Source of the DNA: Corallococcus macrosporus
Lineage (GTDB): Bacteria > Myxococcota > Myxococcia > Myxococcales > Myxococcaceae
Assembly (NCBI RefSeq): GCF_017302985.1
Contig: NZ_JAFIMU010000002.1
Span: 1,030,728-1,094,727 of the forward strand
Direction: 5' to 3'
DNA length: 64,000 nt
How positions within the stretch are numbered: position 1 is the stretch's first letter; the number at the start of each line of letters is the position of its first letter. Below the pieces are notes generated by a model. That model was not told where the DNA came from. It saw nothing but the letters and a program-made list of their open reading frames with translations, and made no database searches. Of this stretch, positions 25,902-39,822 are shown one piece after another. Both the position numbers and the translations under genes were made by a program.

Positions 25902-26915
25902 CTAGTTGAGGTACGTCTTCGGCGGGGGGCGCTTCGTGGGGGTGGCGAGGGGCGCCGGACGCGACTGGCGCCACCGGCCGATGACGTCCATCAGCCCGTC
26001 GAACGTGTCGCGCAGGGCCCAGGCGCGGTCCTCCACGTCCTTCAGGCCCTCGCAGCGCAGCAGGCCGTCGCGCAGCGCGCGCTGGACGCCGGGGCAGTCG
26101 TCGCGCTCGTCGATGAGCTGTTCGGCGGTGTGCGCGTAGAGCCGGTAGCAGCCCTCCACGTCGCCCCGGTTGTAGGCGGGCGCGCCCACGTTGATGGCCT
26201 GGCCCAGCAGCGCGGCCACGGACTCCACGGCGGGCGTCGCGCAGCCCTCCAGGAGGCCCACGGGGTGCTGGGGCACCTGGCGCACGCGGGTGGCGCGCTG
26301 CCGGGGCGCGTCCAGGGCGGACAGCGGGCGGAGCGGGCCGGACGTCTTGAGGAGCGGCGTGATGTAGCGCACCGGGATGACCAGCCCCAGCGCGCGGCCG
26401 TTGGCGAGCGCCGCGGTGGCCAGCCCCACCACCTGCCCCTTCGCGTCCAGCACCGGCGAGCCGGAGGCGTCCTCGGGCAGCGTGCGGGACAGCTCCAGGA
26501 GGGTGAGCCATTCCCCCAGCACCTGCACCGCGCGGACCTCCAGGGCGCGGGACTCCGGGGGGCGGTCCGCATGGGCCTGGAGCACCTGCACCGCTTCTCC
26601 CTCCCGGGGCAGCGTGGCCGGGCCCAGCGGGAGGGCGGGCAGCAGGTCCGGGACGGACAGGCACAGGACGGCCAGGTCGCGCCGCTCGTCCACGGCGGAC
26701 ACCTGCACCACCGGGGAGCGCAGGCCGTCCGGGAGCACGGCGGTGATGGCGCGCGCGCTGGCCACCGCGTGGAGGCTGGTGACGACGTGGCCCTCGGTGG
26801 AGACCACGAAGCCCGTGGCGGTGTGGCCGCCCAGGTCCAGCAACACCAGGGAGGCACTCGTGCGCCGCAAGGCCTCTTCGGCCCGCGCACGGCGTGCCCC
26901 GTCGTCGTCGGACAT
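25902..26915 (-). CDS. Trypsin-like serine protease (S1C-like), no PDZ domain
   Basis: A 337-residue protein. The N-terminal 200 residues form a chymotrypsin-fold domain with a recognisable triad: His in HVVTSLHAVASA, Asp in DERRDLAVLCL and Ser in EDASGSPVLDAKGQVVG. The usual G-N-S-G-G-P is changed to A-S-G-S-P, so activity should be tested. The C-terminal 130 residues are an unrecognised helical domain (INVGAPAYNRGDVEGCYRLY to MDVIGRWRQS). No PDZ domain, signal peptide or membrane helix is visible, so a cytoplasmic location is likely. Start 26915 has GGGGGTGG upstream. It diverges from the UvrA-fusion gene. Confidence 0.78.
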   Translation of the reverse strand: MSDDDGARRARAEEALRRTSASLVLLDLGGHTATGFVVSTEGHVVTSLHAVASARAITAVLPDGLRSPVVQVSAVDERRDLAVLCLSVPDLLPALPLGPATLPREGEAVQVLQAHADRPPESRALEVRAVQVLGEWLTLLELSRTLPEDASGSPVLDAKGQVVGLATAALANGRALGLVIPVRYITPLLKTSGPLRPLSALDAPRQRATRVRQVPQHPVGLLEGCATPAVESVAALLGQAINVGAPAYNRGDVEGCYRLYAHTAEQLIDERDDCPGVQRALRDGLLRCEGLKDVEDRAWALRDTFDGLMDVIGRWRQSRPAPLATPTKRPPPKTYLN

Positions 26916-26939
26916 GGCCACCCCCGTTTGTGACATCCC

Positions 26940-26979
26940 GGCCGGAATTCCCATCGAGATACTTTCGAGGGGAATGGCC
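26940..26979. promoter_or_regulatory. Dyad in the divergent protease/UvrA-fusion promoter region
   Basis: GGCC (26940-26943) and TTCCC-A-TCGA (26948-26957) face TCGA-G-GGGAA (26965-26974) and GGCC (26976-26979). It is a long, slightly imperfect inverted repeat roughly midway between the two gene starts. An operator is plausible; no regulator is identified and it is not an obvious SOS box. Confidence 0.4.
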
Positions 26980-27093
26980 GCACCGCTTTGTATCAGCCCG
27001 CCCGCTCTGCACCCAACCCACCCGGGCGGGGCGATGTTGGCCGTCATGTTGTGATTGGCGCGCGAGTGTCCGGTCGTTAAACCTCCGGCCGGC

Positions 27094-32406
<5,313 letters not shown>

Positions 32407-32432
32407 GCGCGATCCGGCATCCTGGGCGCGCC

Positions 32433-32996
32433 ATGCGAACCCTCCTGCTGTGCACCGCCGCGGCGGTGCTCTCCCTCTCCACGGCGGCCTCCGCCGAGGA
32501 CAAGAAGCCCGAGAAGAAAGCCATGTCCTTCCACCAGCTCTCCGCCAACCGGCTCGACGGCAAGCCCGAGAAGCTGTCGGACTTCCAGGGCAAGGTCGCC
32601 CTCGTCGTGAACACCGCGTCCGAGTGCGGCTACACGCCGCAGTACAAGGGCCTGGAGGCGCTGTACCAGGGCTACAAGGACAAGGGCGTGGTCGTCCTGG
32701 GCTTCCCGTCCAACGACTTCGGCGGCCAGGAGCCGGGCACCTCCGAGCAGATCGCGAAGTTCTGCGAGCTGCGCTTCAAGGTCACCTTCCCCATGTTCGA
32801 GAAGGTGAAGACGAAGGGCGAGGGCCAGTCCCCCGTCTACGCGTTCCTCGCCAAGGACCACGGCGAGCCCAAGTGGAACTTCCACAAGTACGTGGTGGGC
32901 AAGGACGGCCAGGTGAAGGCCGCGTTCCCCAGCAGCGTGACGCCTGACAGCCCGGAGCTGAAGGCCGCCATCGACAAGGCGCTCGCGGAGAAGTGA
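32433..32996 (+). CDS. Secreted glutathione peroxidase-family protein (Cys type)
   Basis: A 187-residue thioredoxin-fold peroxidase with an N-terminal signal peptide (MRTLLLCTAAAVLSLSTAASA, cleavage before EDKK). The peroxidatic cysteine is in NTASECGYTPQY, and the partner residues are Gln in GFPSNDFGGQEPG and Trp in KWNFHKYVV. It uses Cys, not selenocysteine, so it probably runs on thioredoxin-like reductants. A periplasmic role in detoxifying peroxides is inferred. It starts 27 bases after the UvrA-fusion stop. Confidence 0.9.
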   Translation: MRTLLLCTAAAVLSLSTAASAEDKKPEKKAMSFHQLSANRLDGKPEKLSDFQGKVALVVNTASECGYTPQYKGLEALYQGYKDKGVVVLGFPSNDFGGQEPGTSEQIAKFCELRFKVTFPMFEKVKTKGEGQSPVYAFLAKDHGEPKWNFHKYVVGKDGQVKAAFPSSVTPDSPELKAAIDKALAEK

Positions 32997-33128
32997 CGGG
33001 CGTTCCCCGGCGACGGATCCGGTCCTCGTGACGTGGATCCGCGCCGGGCGTTGGACGTCCGACGGTGGCTCCGCGCTGGAGGGCCGCTCGGCGGTGGGGT
33101 GGGGCGTGCGCAGCTTGGGTCCTGGCCC

Positions 33129-34274
33129 ATGGCTCCGGTTCTTTCCCCCGCGCGCGTCGTGACGGCGGTGCTGCTCGCGGCGCTGTGTGGCGGGTGCGCT
33201 TCGCTGGAGCCCCAGCGCTCGGAGCTGGCCATGCGCGTGGGACGGTCCGACCTGTCCGTGGCGGTGATGCGCACGCGGGTGAGGGACCTGGCCCGGCGCT
33301 TCTCCGGATTGATCGAAGCCATGGCGGACGACCTGGCCTCGCGCTCCGGGTCTCCCTCCGTGGCCGCGGCCATGCTGCGGTTCAAGGCCAACGCGGTGCC
33401 CGCCGTGCAGAGCACGCTCTTCAAGCCGGATCCGGTGGCCGCGATCATCGACACGTGGGCGCTGCTGGCCCAACTGGAGGAGTCCCTGCCGCGCTCCGCC
33501 ACGGGCGCCTCGCCGGAGCTGGTGTCGCAGGCCCATGCGTCGCTGGTGTCGCTGGAGTCCGAACTGGCGGCCGAGTGGCGCGAGGTCACCGGCCACGAGG
33601 ACGTGACCCAGACCCGCGACCGGGTCCACGCCTGGGCCGCGGAGCACCCGTTGACCGGACCGCTGGTCACGCGTGAGTCCACCACGGCCCTGCTGGCGTC
33701 GCTCACGGAGGTGACCGGGGGAGGCTTGAGGTCCACGGCCGCCGGCCTCATCGAGGACACTCGCGACCTCACCGCGCGCGTGGACCTCTACGCGACCAGC
33801 CTGCCCCGGCAGGCGCGCTGGCAGGCGGAGCTGGTCGCGACCGACGCGATGCGCGCCCCCACCGTCCAGGCCGCGCTCGCGGAGCTGGGGCGCACGGTGG
33901 ACCTGCTGGACCGCGTGGGCTCCGTGGCCGCCAACACCCCCGCGCTCATTGAACGCGAACGCCGCGCGGTGCTGGACGCGGTGCACGCCGAGCGCCTGGG
34001 CCTCCAGGAGTTCGTCACCGGCGAACGGCAGGCGGTGCTCGCGGACGTGGGACGCGAGCGCCAGGCGGTGGTGGACGCGCTGCACGCCGAGCGGGTGGCC
34101 ACGCTCCAGCAACTCGATGGCCTCGCGCGCGGCTGGGTGGACCACGCGTTCGACCGGCTGGGGCCGCTCGTGGACCGCGTGTTCCTCTGGCTCGCGCTGC
34201 TGATGGTGCTGCTGGGCGTGGGCGGCGTGCTGGGCGGCTGGGTGCTGGCCCGGGCATGGCGGCGCGCGCGCTGA
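33129..34274 (+). CDS. Lipoprotein with C-terminal membrane segment, unknown
   Basis: A 381-residue protein. The N-terminus is a lipoprotein signal (VVTAVLLAALCGGC, cysteine near residue 23). The body is long and helical, with a charged coiled-coil-like stretch near the C-terminus (IERERRAVLDAVHAERLGLQEFVTGERQAV; repeated ERRAV / ERQAV / HAER units). A final hydrophobic helix (FLWLALLMVLLGVGGVLGGW) ends in a basic tail. A lipid anchor plus a C-terminal helix could bridge the inner membrane and periplasm. No family was recognised. It converges on the DUF4136 gene. Confidence 0.7.
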   Translation: MAPVLSPARVVTAVLLAALCGGCASLEPQRSELAMRVGRSDLSVAVMRTRVRDLARRFSGLIEAMADDLASRSGSPSVAAAMLRFKANAVPAVQSTLFKPDPVAAIIDTWALLAQLEESLPRSATGASPELVSQAHASLVSLESELAAEWREVTGHEDVTQTRDRVHAWAAEHPLTGPLVTRESTTALLASLTEVTGGGLRSTAAGLIEDTRDLTARVDLYATSLPRQARWQAELVATDAMRAPTVQAALAELGRTVDLLDRVGSVAANTPALIERERRAVLDAVHAERLGLQEFVTGERQAVLADVGRERQAVVDALHAERVATLQQLDGLARGWVDHAFDRLGPLVDRVFLWLALLMVLLGVGGVLGGWVLARAWRRAR

Positions 34275-34283
34275 CGGAATCGC

Positions 34284-34859
34284 CTACTTCTTCTCCTCCG
34301 GCTTGGGCGGGAAGTTCTCCAGCATCTTCTCCACGCCCTTTTCAATCCGGTCGCCGTTGGTCTGGGCGCTCGGGCTGTCGCCCAGGTTCGCCTGCGCCGT
34401 GCCGCGCCAGACGAGCTTCTTCTCCTTGGCGTCCACCACGTCGAGGATGAGCGTGCCCACGTCGTACTGGCGCACGTACGTCTCCGACGGCCCGTAGTAC
34501 GAACCCCAGAACGGATCCCACGGGTAGCCCCAGTAGCTGTCCACCGTCTCCGCGGACAGCCGCGTGTCGATGGCGCCCTGCCAGCCGATGAGGAAGTCCG
34601 GGTTCGCGCTCGCGTCCACCTTCTGGTAGCCGCGGGCCTGGAGGTCGCGATCCACCGCCCCTGTCACCTGAGACTCGGTGATGGCGTTGTTGATGCGCGT
34701 GTCCTTCGTCTGCTGGGGATGCGTCAGCCACGCATAGGTGCGGAATGCGTTGATGCGCTGGACGGCGGCGGGGTCGTAGTTGGTGCCGACATCGACGCCC
34801 GCGCAGGACGCGAGCCCCAGGCCCACGAGCACGGGAACGACACGGGACAGCAGACGCAT
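34284..34859 (-). CDS. DUF4136 lipoprotein
   Basis: A 191-residue protein with a lipoprotein signal (VLVGLGLASCAGVDV). The DUF4136 region follows: NYDPAAVQRINAFRTYAWL near the N-terminus and LILDVVDAKEKKLVWRGTAQ near the C-terminus. The middle is rich in aromatic residues (SYWGYPWDPFWGSYYG). Function is unknown; family members are envelope lipoproteins. The ATG at 34859 has GGAGG upstream. Confidence 0.85.
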   Translation of the reverse strand: MRLLSRVVPVLVGLGLASCAGVDVGTNYDPAAVQRINAFRTYAWLTHPQQTKDTRINNAITESQVTGAVDRDLQARGYQKVDASANPDFLIGWQGAIDTRLSAETVDSYWGYPWDPFWGSYYGPSETYVRQYDVGTLILDVVDAKEKKLVWRGTAQANLGDSPSAQTNGDRIEKGVEKMLENFPPKPEEKK

Positions 34860-34990
34860 GGCGGCCTCCAGAAGGATGGGGCGCATCCCTCCGGGCGGGA
34901 CGCGGTCAGCGACATGACGTTGGGGACGTCCCCCGGGGATGGCCCGTCGCCGTCCGCCCGTCCGGCTCCGACTTCCGGGAGGGGCGGCCG

Positions 34991-35488
34991 TCAGTCGCCG
35001 CGCGGTTCCTTGAGCCCCTTGAGCTTCATGCCCTTCCCGCCCTCGGAGCGGGCCATGAGCATGGCCAGCCGCGCGCGCTTCTGGGGGGACAGGTCCTTGG
35101 CGAGCGCCTGGTACAGCTCCCGGTCCAGCGCGGCGATCTGCGCCCGGGCGTCGAAGGCCTTCTGCGCCGCCGCGTCCACCTGTCCCAGCGCCGCGCTGTC
35201 GCCGCGCGCCGCCTGGTGGAGGATGCGCGCGGACTCCCGCACCTGCTCGCGCAGCGGGCGGCGGCGGTCCTCGAAGCGGCGCAGCGTCTCATCCATCTTC
35301 AGGGCCTGCGCGCTGTCCAGCTCCAGCGTGTCCGCCAGCTCCAGCACCTGCCGCAGCCGCTGCCGCTGCTCGGCCCGGGCCATGCGGTCGGGGTCACGCC
35401 CGCCCGGCGGCTGCGGCATGGGCTGCGCCAGCGCCATCACCGGCAGCGCGAATGCGAGCACCAGGGTCATCCGCTTCATCGTCTTCAC
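34991..35488 (-). CDS. Spy/CpxP-like periplasmic protein, third gene of the ECF sigma operon
   Basis: A 165-residue protein with a signal peptide (RMTLVLAFALPVMALAQ) and a charged all-helical body (LRQVLELADTLELDSAQAL, YQALAKDLSPQKRARLAML). The helical, LTPQQ-like layout matches the Spy/CpxP and 'heavy-metal sensor' group, which are small periplasmic chaperones or stress sensors. The GTG at 35488 overlaps the anti-sigma stop (CTGTGA) and has GGAGAG 5 bases upstream; an ATG at 35479 is the alternative. Coupling to the sigma/anti-sigma pair suggests a sensing or effector role in envelope stress. Confidence 0.72.
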   Translation of the reverse strand: MKTMKRMTLVLAFALPVMALAQPMPQPPGGRDPDRMARAEQRQRLRQVLELADTLELDSAQALKMDETLRRFEDRRRPLREQVRESARILHQAARGDSAALGQVDAAAQKAFDARAQIAALDRELYQALAKDLSPQKRARLAMLMARSEGGKGMKLKGLKEPRGD

Positions 35489-36030
35489 AGTGTCTCTCCC
35501 AGGTCGAAGTCCCCATCCAGGTCGGCGTCGTCGCCCTCCCACGTCAGGTCCTCGTCCGCGCTGTACCCCGAACCGTCATCCTCCAGCGGATCCAACCCGG
35601 CCCACGCCTCGAAGGCGGCCAGCGTCTCCGGGTCCACGTCGTCGCGGGTGCTCGCCGTCCGCTCGGGGGCCGGCGCCGTCGCCGGGTGGGGCGCCTTGAG
35701 CCGCTCCAGCGCGGAAGGCCCCAGCATCAGCGCCACCACCGCCGCCACCGCCGCGAGCGACCCCAGCGCCCGGCGGCCCATGCCCCGGCGCGACTGCTCC
35801 CGGCGCCAGGCGGCCAAGGTCCTGGAACCCAGCCCCTCCTGCGCGCGCACCTCCACGGGCGTCTGGGGCGGCAGCGCCACCCGCCCGAGCACCTCGCGCG
35901 CGGCGGCCACCTCCGCCTGGCAGGCCGCGCAGGAATCCAGATGGGCCTGGAAGCGTGTGGCCTCCTCGCCCTCCAGCGCCTCCGCGGCGTGGAGGCTCGC
36001 CTGCTCCTCGTATTCCACGCACGCACCCAT
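35485..36030 (-). CDS. Putative membrane-bound anti-sigma factor with HCC zinc finger
   Basis: A 181-residue protein. The N-terminus has the anti-sigma zinc-binding pattern (HAAEALEGEEATRFQAHLDS then CAACQAEV). One transmembrane helix follows (LGSLAAVAAVVALMLGPSAL), and the periplasmic C-terminus is strongly acidic (DPLEDDGSGYSADEDLTW). The ATG at 36030 overlaps the sigma factor stop (TGATG), a typical sigma/anti-sigma arrangement. It should hold the sigma factor at the membrane until a signal arrives. Confidence 0.82.
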   Translation of the reverse strand: MGACVEYEEQASLHAAEALEGEEATRFQAHLDSCAACQAEVAAAREVLGRVALPPQTPVEVRAQEGLGSRTLAAWRREQSRRGMGRRALGSLAAVAAVVALMLGPSALERLKAPHPATAPAPERTASTRDDVDPETLAAFEAWAGLDPLEDDGSGYSADEDLTWEGDDADLDGDFDLGETL

Positions 36031-36602
36031 CACTGCGTCTCCCCGGCCACGTCGGCCTTCAAGCGTTTCACCGCGTGGTGGAACTGCACCTTCGCGTTGT
36101 TCTCCGTGATGCCCAGCGTCTCCGCGATGTCCTTGAACGGCAGTCCGCCGTCCACCCGCAGCGTCAGCACCTCGCGCTGACGGCGGGGCAGGGCGAGCAC
36201 CGCCTGACGCACCCGCTGCCCCTGCTGGGTGCGCTCCAGGGACGCCTCCGCGCCCTCGCCCGGGTCCGCCGCCACGTCATCCGTCACCGGCGCCACCAGC
36301 ACCGGCCGCCACCGCAGCCCCTGGCGCGCGTGGTTCTTCGCCAGGTTGAGCGCCACGCGCACCAGCCACGCGCGGAACGGCGTGGGCGTGGTGGGGGTGA
36401 GCCTCGCGAACACCCGTCGCGATGCCTCCAGGGCCCGCAGGAACGCCTGCTGCGTCAGGTCCGCCGCGTCCTCCGCGCTCACGGTGTAGCGGCGCATCAG
36501 TGAGAAGACGAGGCCCCGGTGCCGCTCGAAGAGCTGGCCGAACGCCGCCGCGTCCCCCGCGAGGAAGGCCCCGCAGAGGGCCTCGTCCGAGAGAGCGCTC
36601 AC
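36030..36602 (-). CDS. ECF-type RNA polymerase sigma-70 factor
   Basis: A 190-residue two-domain sigma factor. Region 2 spans FGQLFERHRGLVFSLMRRYT to AEDAADLTQQAFLRAL; region 4 contains LPRRQREVLTLRVDGGLPFKDIAETLGITENNAKVQFHHAVKRL with a helix-turn-helix. It directs RNA polymerase to a small regulon under anti-sigma control. The GTG at 36602 (VSALSDEAL) was preferred for its GGTGGGG site; a GTG at 36644 would add 14 residues. The gene heads a three-gene overlapping operon. Confidence 0.88.
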   Translation of the reverse strand: MSALSDEALCGAFLAGDAAAFGQLFERHRGLVFSLMRRYTVSAEDAADLTQQAFLRALEASRRVFARLTPTTPTPFRAWLVRVALNLAKNHARQGLRWRPVLVAPVTDDVAADPGEGAEASLERTQQGQRVRQAVLALPRRQREVLTLRVDGGLPFKDIAETLGITENNAKVQFHHAVKRLKADVAGETQ

Positions 36603-36705
36603 GGCCCCACCGGGCCGCACCAGTCCTAGCACCCGTCCGCTCACAGGGGCTCCAACCCTCCAGGGGGCGAAAGGTTATTTTCCGGCGCGCATTTCGCCCC
36701 AAGGG

Positions 36706-36724
36706 CCGGACAGGAGACGTCCGG
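36706..36724 (-). terminator. Short hairpin after the peroxiredoxin gene
   Basis: CCGGAC (36706-36711) pairs with GTCCGG (36719-36724). It lies about 30 bases beyond the minus-strand peroxiredoxin stop; there is no strong T-run. Confidence 0.35.
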
Positions 36725-36753
36725 TACCGGGCAGGCGGGCGGGCGCGGGCCCC

Positions 36754-37230
36754 TCAGGCGGAGGCGGTGCTGCTGCCCGGGGCGGGGTGGGCCTGGAGGT
36801 ACTTCAGCACGTCGTCCAGGTGGCGGTAGACGCGCACCTCGTGGTGGATGACGTGCTCGACGGTGCCGTCCGCGCCGATGATGAAGGTGACGCGCCGGTC
36901 GATGTTGAGGACGGGCCACAGCACGCCCCAGGCGCGGCTGATCCGCCGCTCGTCGTCCCCCAGGAGGGCGAAGTGGATGCCCTCCTGCTGGGCGAAGTCG
37001 CACTGGGTGGTGAGCGTGTCCACGGAGACGCCGACCAGCTCCGCGCCCAGCTCGCGGATCCGCTCGTGGTTGTCCCGGAACGCCCTGTTCTCGATGGTGC
37101 AGCCCACCGTGAAGGCGCGCGGGAAGAAGAAGAGCACGACGCGCCGGCCTCGCAGCTCCGACAGGCGCACGGTCTGCCCATGGCAGTCGGTCGCGGCGAA
37201 GTCAGGTGCGAGGTCTCCGACGGCAATCAT
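36754..37230 (-). CDS. bcp: Peroxiredoxin, PrxQ/Bcp type
   Basis: A 158-residue thiol peroxidase reducing H2O2 and organic peroxides. The N-terminus DLAPDFAATDCHGQTVRLSEL and VVLFFFPRAFTVGCTIEN contain the peroxidatic cysteine (C in VGCTIE). The second Cys five positions later, typical of many PrxQ proteins, is replaced (CTIENRAF), so it may be a 1-Cys form. The YcaO gene starts about 120 bases away on the other strand. Confidence 0.88.
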   Translation of the reverse strand: MIAVGDLAPDFAATDCHGQTVRLSELRGRRVVLFFFPRAFTVGCTIENRAFRDNHERIRELGAELVGVSVDTLTTQCDFAQQEGIHFALLGDDERRISRAWGVLWPVLNIDRRVTFIIGADGTVEHVIHHEVRVYRHLDDVLKYLQAHPAPGSSTASA

Positions 37231-37352
37231 GCGATGCGTGCTCCATCCCCAACGGCGGGAGTTGTCCTTCCCCTACCACGTTTTCCCCGCCATCCCATGC
37301 CGCGCCGCGCCGGGTGTCCGCTCCCAGGGGAATCTGGCTAAGGTGCCCCGCC

Positions 37353-38522
37353 GTGTCGCCTGCCTTGACGGACCCCGCCACCCCCGCCTTCCTCGATGCC
37401 CTGGCCCGAGGCCTGGGCGTGACCCGCGTCGCCCGCGTCACCGGCCTGGACCGCACCGGCGTGGAGGTCGCCTGCGCGGTGCGTCCGGGTGGACACGTGC
37501 TCCAGGTGTGTAACGGCAAGGGGCTCACCTTCGAGGCCGCGGCCCGGGGGGCGCTCTTCGAGACGGCCGAGCTGTGGGCGGCGGAGACGGTCCGGCCGGA
37601 GCGGCTGCGCTGGGGCTCCCAGGCGGAGCTGGAGCGGGCAGGCGACCCGGTCTGGGGCGTGGAGGCGCTGGGGTCGGCGGGGGCGGTGGTGGCGCCCAGG
37701 CTCGCGGGGCCGGCGGTGCGGCTGGCCTGGTGCGAGGCGCGGACGCTGGACGGGGATGAGCGCGTCTGGGTGCCGGCGCAGGGCGTGTACTGCCCGCCCG
37801 CGGGGACGGCGGAGCTGGGGCCGCTGTCGGTGGCCTGGACGACGAATGGCTCCGGGGCGCATCCGGAGCCGGAGCCGGCGCTGCTGCACGCGCTGCTGGA
37901 GGCCACGGAGCGCGACCAGTTGGCGAGGGCGTTGCCGGAGGGCTGGTCGGAGGAGGGCGTGGTGGGGCGGATGCTGCGGCCGGAGGGCCTGGAGGACGAG
38001 GCGCCGCGCACGGCCGCCCTGCGGGACACCCTGGAGGCCCGGGGCTTCCGCGCCTACCTCTTCGACGTGACGCCCGCGCCCAGGACGCGGGGCCGGGTGG
38101 GGCTGCCGGTGGCGGCGGCGGTGCTGGTGGACGCGGACGAGGGGCCGGTGCCCCTCACGGCCGGCTACGCGTGTGCGTTGGACCGGGACGAGGCCCTGCA
38201 CAAGGCCCTGCTGGAGGCCGCGCAGTCGCGGCTGACGGACATCCACGGCGCCCGTGAGGACGTGGCGGCGGCGGACCGCGAGGCGGCGCTGGGGTTCGCG
38301 CAGGCCCTGGCGGAGGTGCGGCCGCGCCGGGCCGTGGACGCGATGCCGGACGTGACGGTGCGGCGGGCCGGGACGGCGACGGCGACGGTGCGCGCGGTGC
38401 TGTCGTTGCTGCACGGCGCGGGCTTCACCCGGGTGGCGGGCGTGGCGCTGGACGCGCCGGTGCCCGGGCTGCACGTGTGGAAGGTGGTCGTGGCGGGCAT
38501 GCGCGTCTCGGAGCTCCTGTGA
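37353..38522 (+). CDS. YcaO-domain protein, partner of TfuA
   Basis: A 389-residue YcaO enzyme. YcaO proteins use ATP to activate peptide-backbone amides, giving azolines or, with TfuA and a sulfur donor, thioamides. ATP-binding helices are visible: GALFETAELWAAE, LLHALLEATERDQLAR and the canonical ALLEAAQSRLTDIHGARED. The C-terminus ends VVVAGMRVSELL, not the PxPxP tail of azoline-forming cyclodehydratases, which fits a TfuA-type enzyme. The GTG at 37353 starts VSPALTDPATPAF. The stop overlaps the tfuA-like start (GTGA), so they are translationally coupled. No precursor peptide gene is seen nearby. Confidence 0.9.
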   Translation: MSPALTDPATPAFLDALARGLGVTRVARVTGLDRTGVEVACAVRPGGHVLQVCNGKGLTFEAAARGALFETAELWAAETVRPERLRWGSQAELERAGDPVWGVEALGSAGAVVAPRLAGPAVRLAWCEARTLDGDERVWVPAQGVYCPPAGTAELGPLSVAWTTNGSGAHPEPEPALLHALLEATERDQLARALPEGWSEEGVVGRMLRPEGLEDEAPRTAALRDTLEARGFRAYLFDVTPAPRTRGRVGLPVAAAVLVDADEGPVPLTAGYACALDRDEALHKALLEAAQSRLTDIHGAREDVAAADREAALGFAQALAEVRPRRAVDAMPDVTVRRAGTATATVRAVLSLLHGAGFTRVAGVALDAPVPGLHVWKVVVAGMRVSELL

Positions 38523-39688
38523 AACGGCGATCGGACGACCTGGTGGTGTTCCTGGGGCCCTCGCTGCCCGAGGCGGAGGCGCGGCGGATCGCCCCGTGCA
38601 CGGTGTTGCCTCCCGCGCGGCAGGGCGACGTGTGGCGGGCGCTGTCGCTCAAGCCCCGGGCCCTGGTGCTGGTGGACGGCGTCTTCGAGGCCCAGCCCTC
38701 CGTCTGGCACCACGAGCTGCTCGCCGCGATGGAGGTGGGCGTGGCGGTGTTCGGCGGTGGCAGCATGGGCGCGCTGCGCGCCTCGGAGCTGGCCGGGCAG
38801 GGCATGGTGGGCGTGGGCCGCATCTTCGGGTGGTACCGCGACGGCGTGGCGGTGGATGACGCGGAGGTGGCGCTCCTGCACGCGGACGCCGAGCACGGCT
38901 GGCGTCCCCTCACCGTGCCCCTGGTGAACGTGCGGCACGCGGCGGAGCAGGCACGCAAGGCGCGCGTGCTGGGCCACCCGGGCGCGCAGGCGCTGGTGGA
39001 CGCGGCGGCGGCCGTCTTCTACCAGGAGCGCACCTGGGCGCGGATCCGCGAAGCCGTGGAGCCCGCGTGGACCCGGCCCGTGCGCGACGCCTGGGACGCG
39101 TGGTTCGCGAACGGGGTGGAGGACCTCAAGCGGCTGGACGCCATCGAGTGCATCCGCACGGCGGCGGACTTCGTGAGCCGGGGAGAGCCGCCACGGCCCG
39201 GCGAGCGGCGCAATCCGTCCTCGCTGGTGCGGCGCCGGCGCCTGACGGAGGACGTGACGCGCGTGGGCCCGCGCCCCGTGGACTCCGGACGCGTGATGGA
39301 GCTGCTGCGGGGCGCACCGGACGCGGCGGCATGGGCGGAAGCCGGCCTGCGGCGCGCGTTGCTCGCGGGGTGGGCGCGTTCGCTGGGGCTCGACGCGACG
39401 GAGGAGGAGATCGCCGCGGAGGAGGCCGCGTGGTGGAAGGAGCGGGGGATCCGCGCGTCCCGCCGCGAGGCCTTCCTCGCCGCCAGCGGACTCGATGGAC
39501 CGGGGCTGCGCCGGCTGTGTGAGGCCCGGGCACTGGAGCGGCTGGCGCTGCTGAACGCCTCGAGGCTCCTGCCGGACGGCCCCTCCTGGGACGAGGCCCT
39601 GGCCTCCGAGGCCCGGCTGGGCGGCCAGTGGGAGCAGGCCGCCCGAGCGCTGGCGGAAGCGGACGAAGGGCCTGACGAAGGCCCCTGA
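38519..39688 (+). CDS. TfuA-domain protein with long C-terminal extension
   Basis: A 389-residue protein. The first about 150 residues match the TfuA domain: VVFLGPSLP at the N-terminus, KPRALVLVDGVFEAQPSVWH, then FGGGSMGALRASEL, IFGWYRDG and DDAEVALLH. TfuA partners YcaO in thioamide installation (trifolitoxin, thioviridamide-type RiPPs, methanogen McrA thioglycine). The remaining 230 residues are helical, with W-W-K and many Glu (EEEIAAEEAAWWKERGIR), and were not recognised. The GTG at 38519 overlaps the YcaO stop. The pair forms a two-gene unit. Confidence 0.88.
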   Translation: MKRRSDDLVVFLGPSLPEAEARRIAPCTVLPPARQGDVWRALSLKPRALVLVDGVFEAQPSVWHHELLAAMEVGVAVFGGGSMGALRASELAGQGMVGVGRIFGWYRDGVAVDDAEVALLHADAEHGWRPLTVPLVNVRHAAEQARKARVLGHPGAQALVDAAAAVFYQERTWARIREAVEPAWTRPVRDAWDAWFANGVEDLKRLDAIECIRTAADFVSRGEPPRPGERRNPSSLVRRRRLTEDVTRVGPRPVDSGRVMELLRGAPDAAAWAEAGLRRALLAGWARSLGLDATEEEIAAEEAAWWKERGIRASRREAFLAASGLDGPGLRRLCEARALERLALLNASRLLPDGPSWDEALASEARLGGQWEQAARALAEADEGPDEGP

Positions 39689-39822
39689 CGGCCTGTCCCC
39701 GAGCAATCCCAGACAGGGCCCCTTCCGTCACGGAGACGGGCTGAAACCTGTTTCACGCACCCCCGTGGCCCCCAGGCACCCTGGCGGGTTGGACGCGTGT
39801 TCAGGTCCAACCCTCCTGCTGC

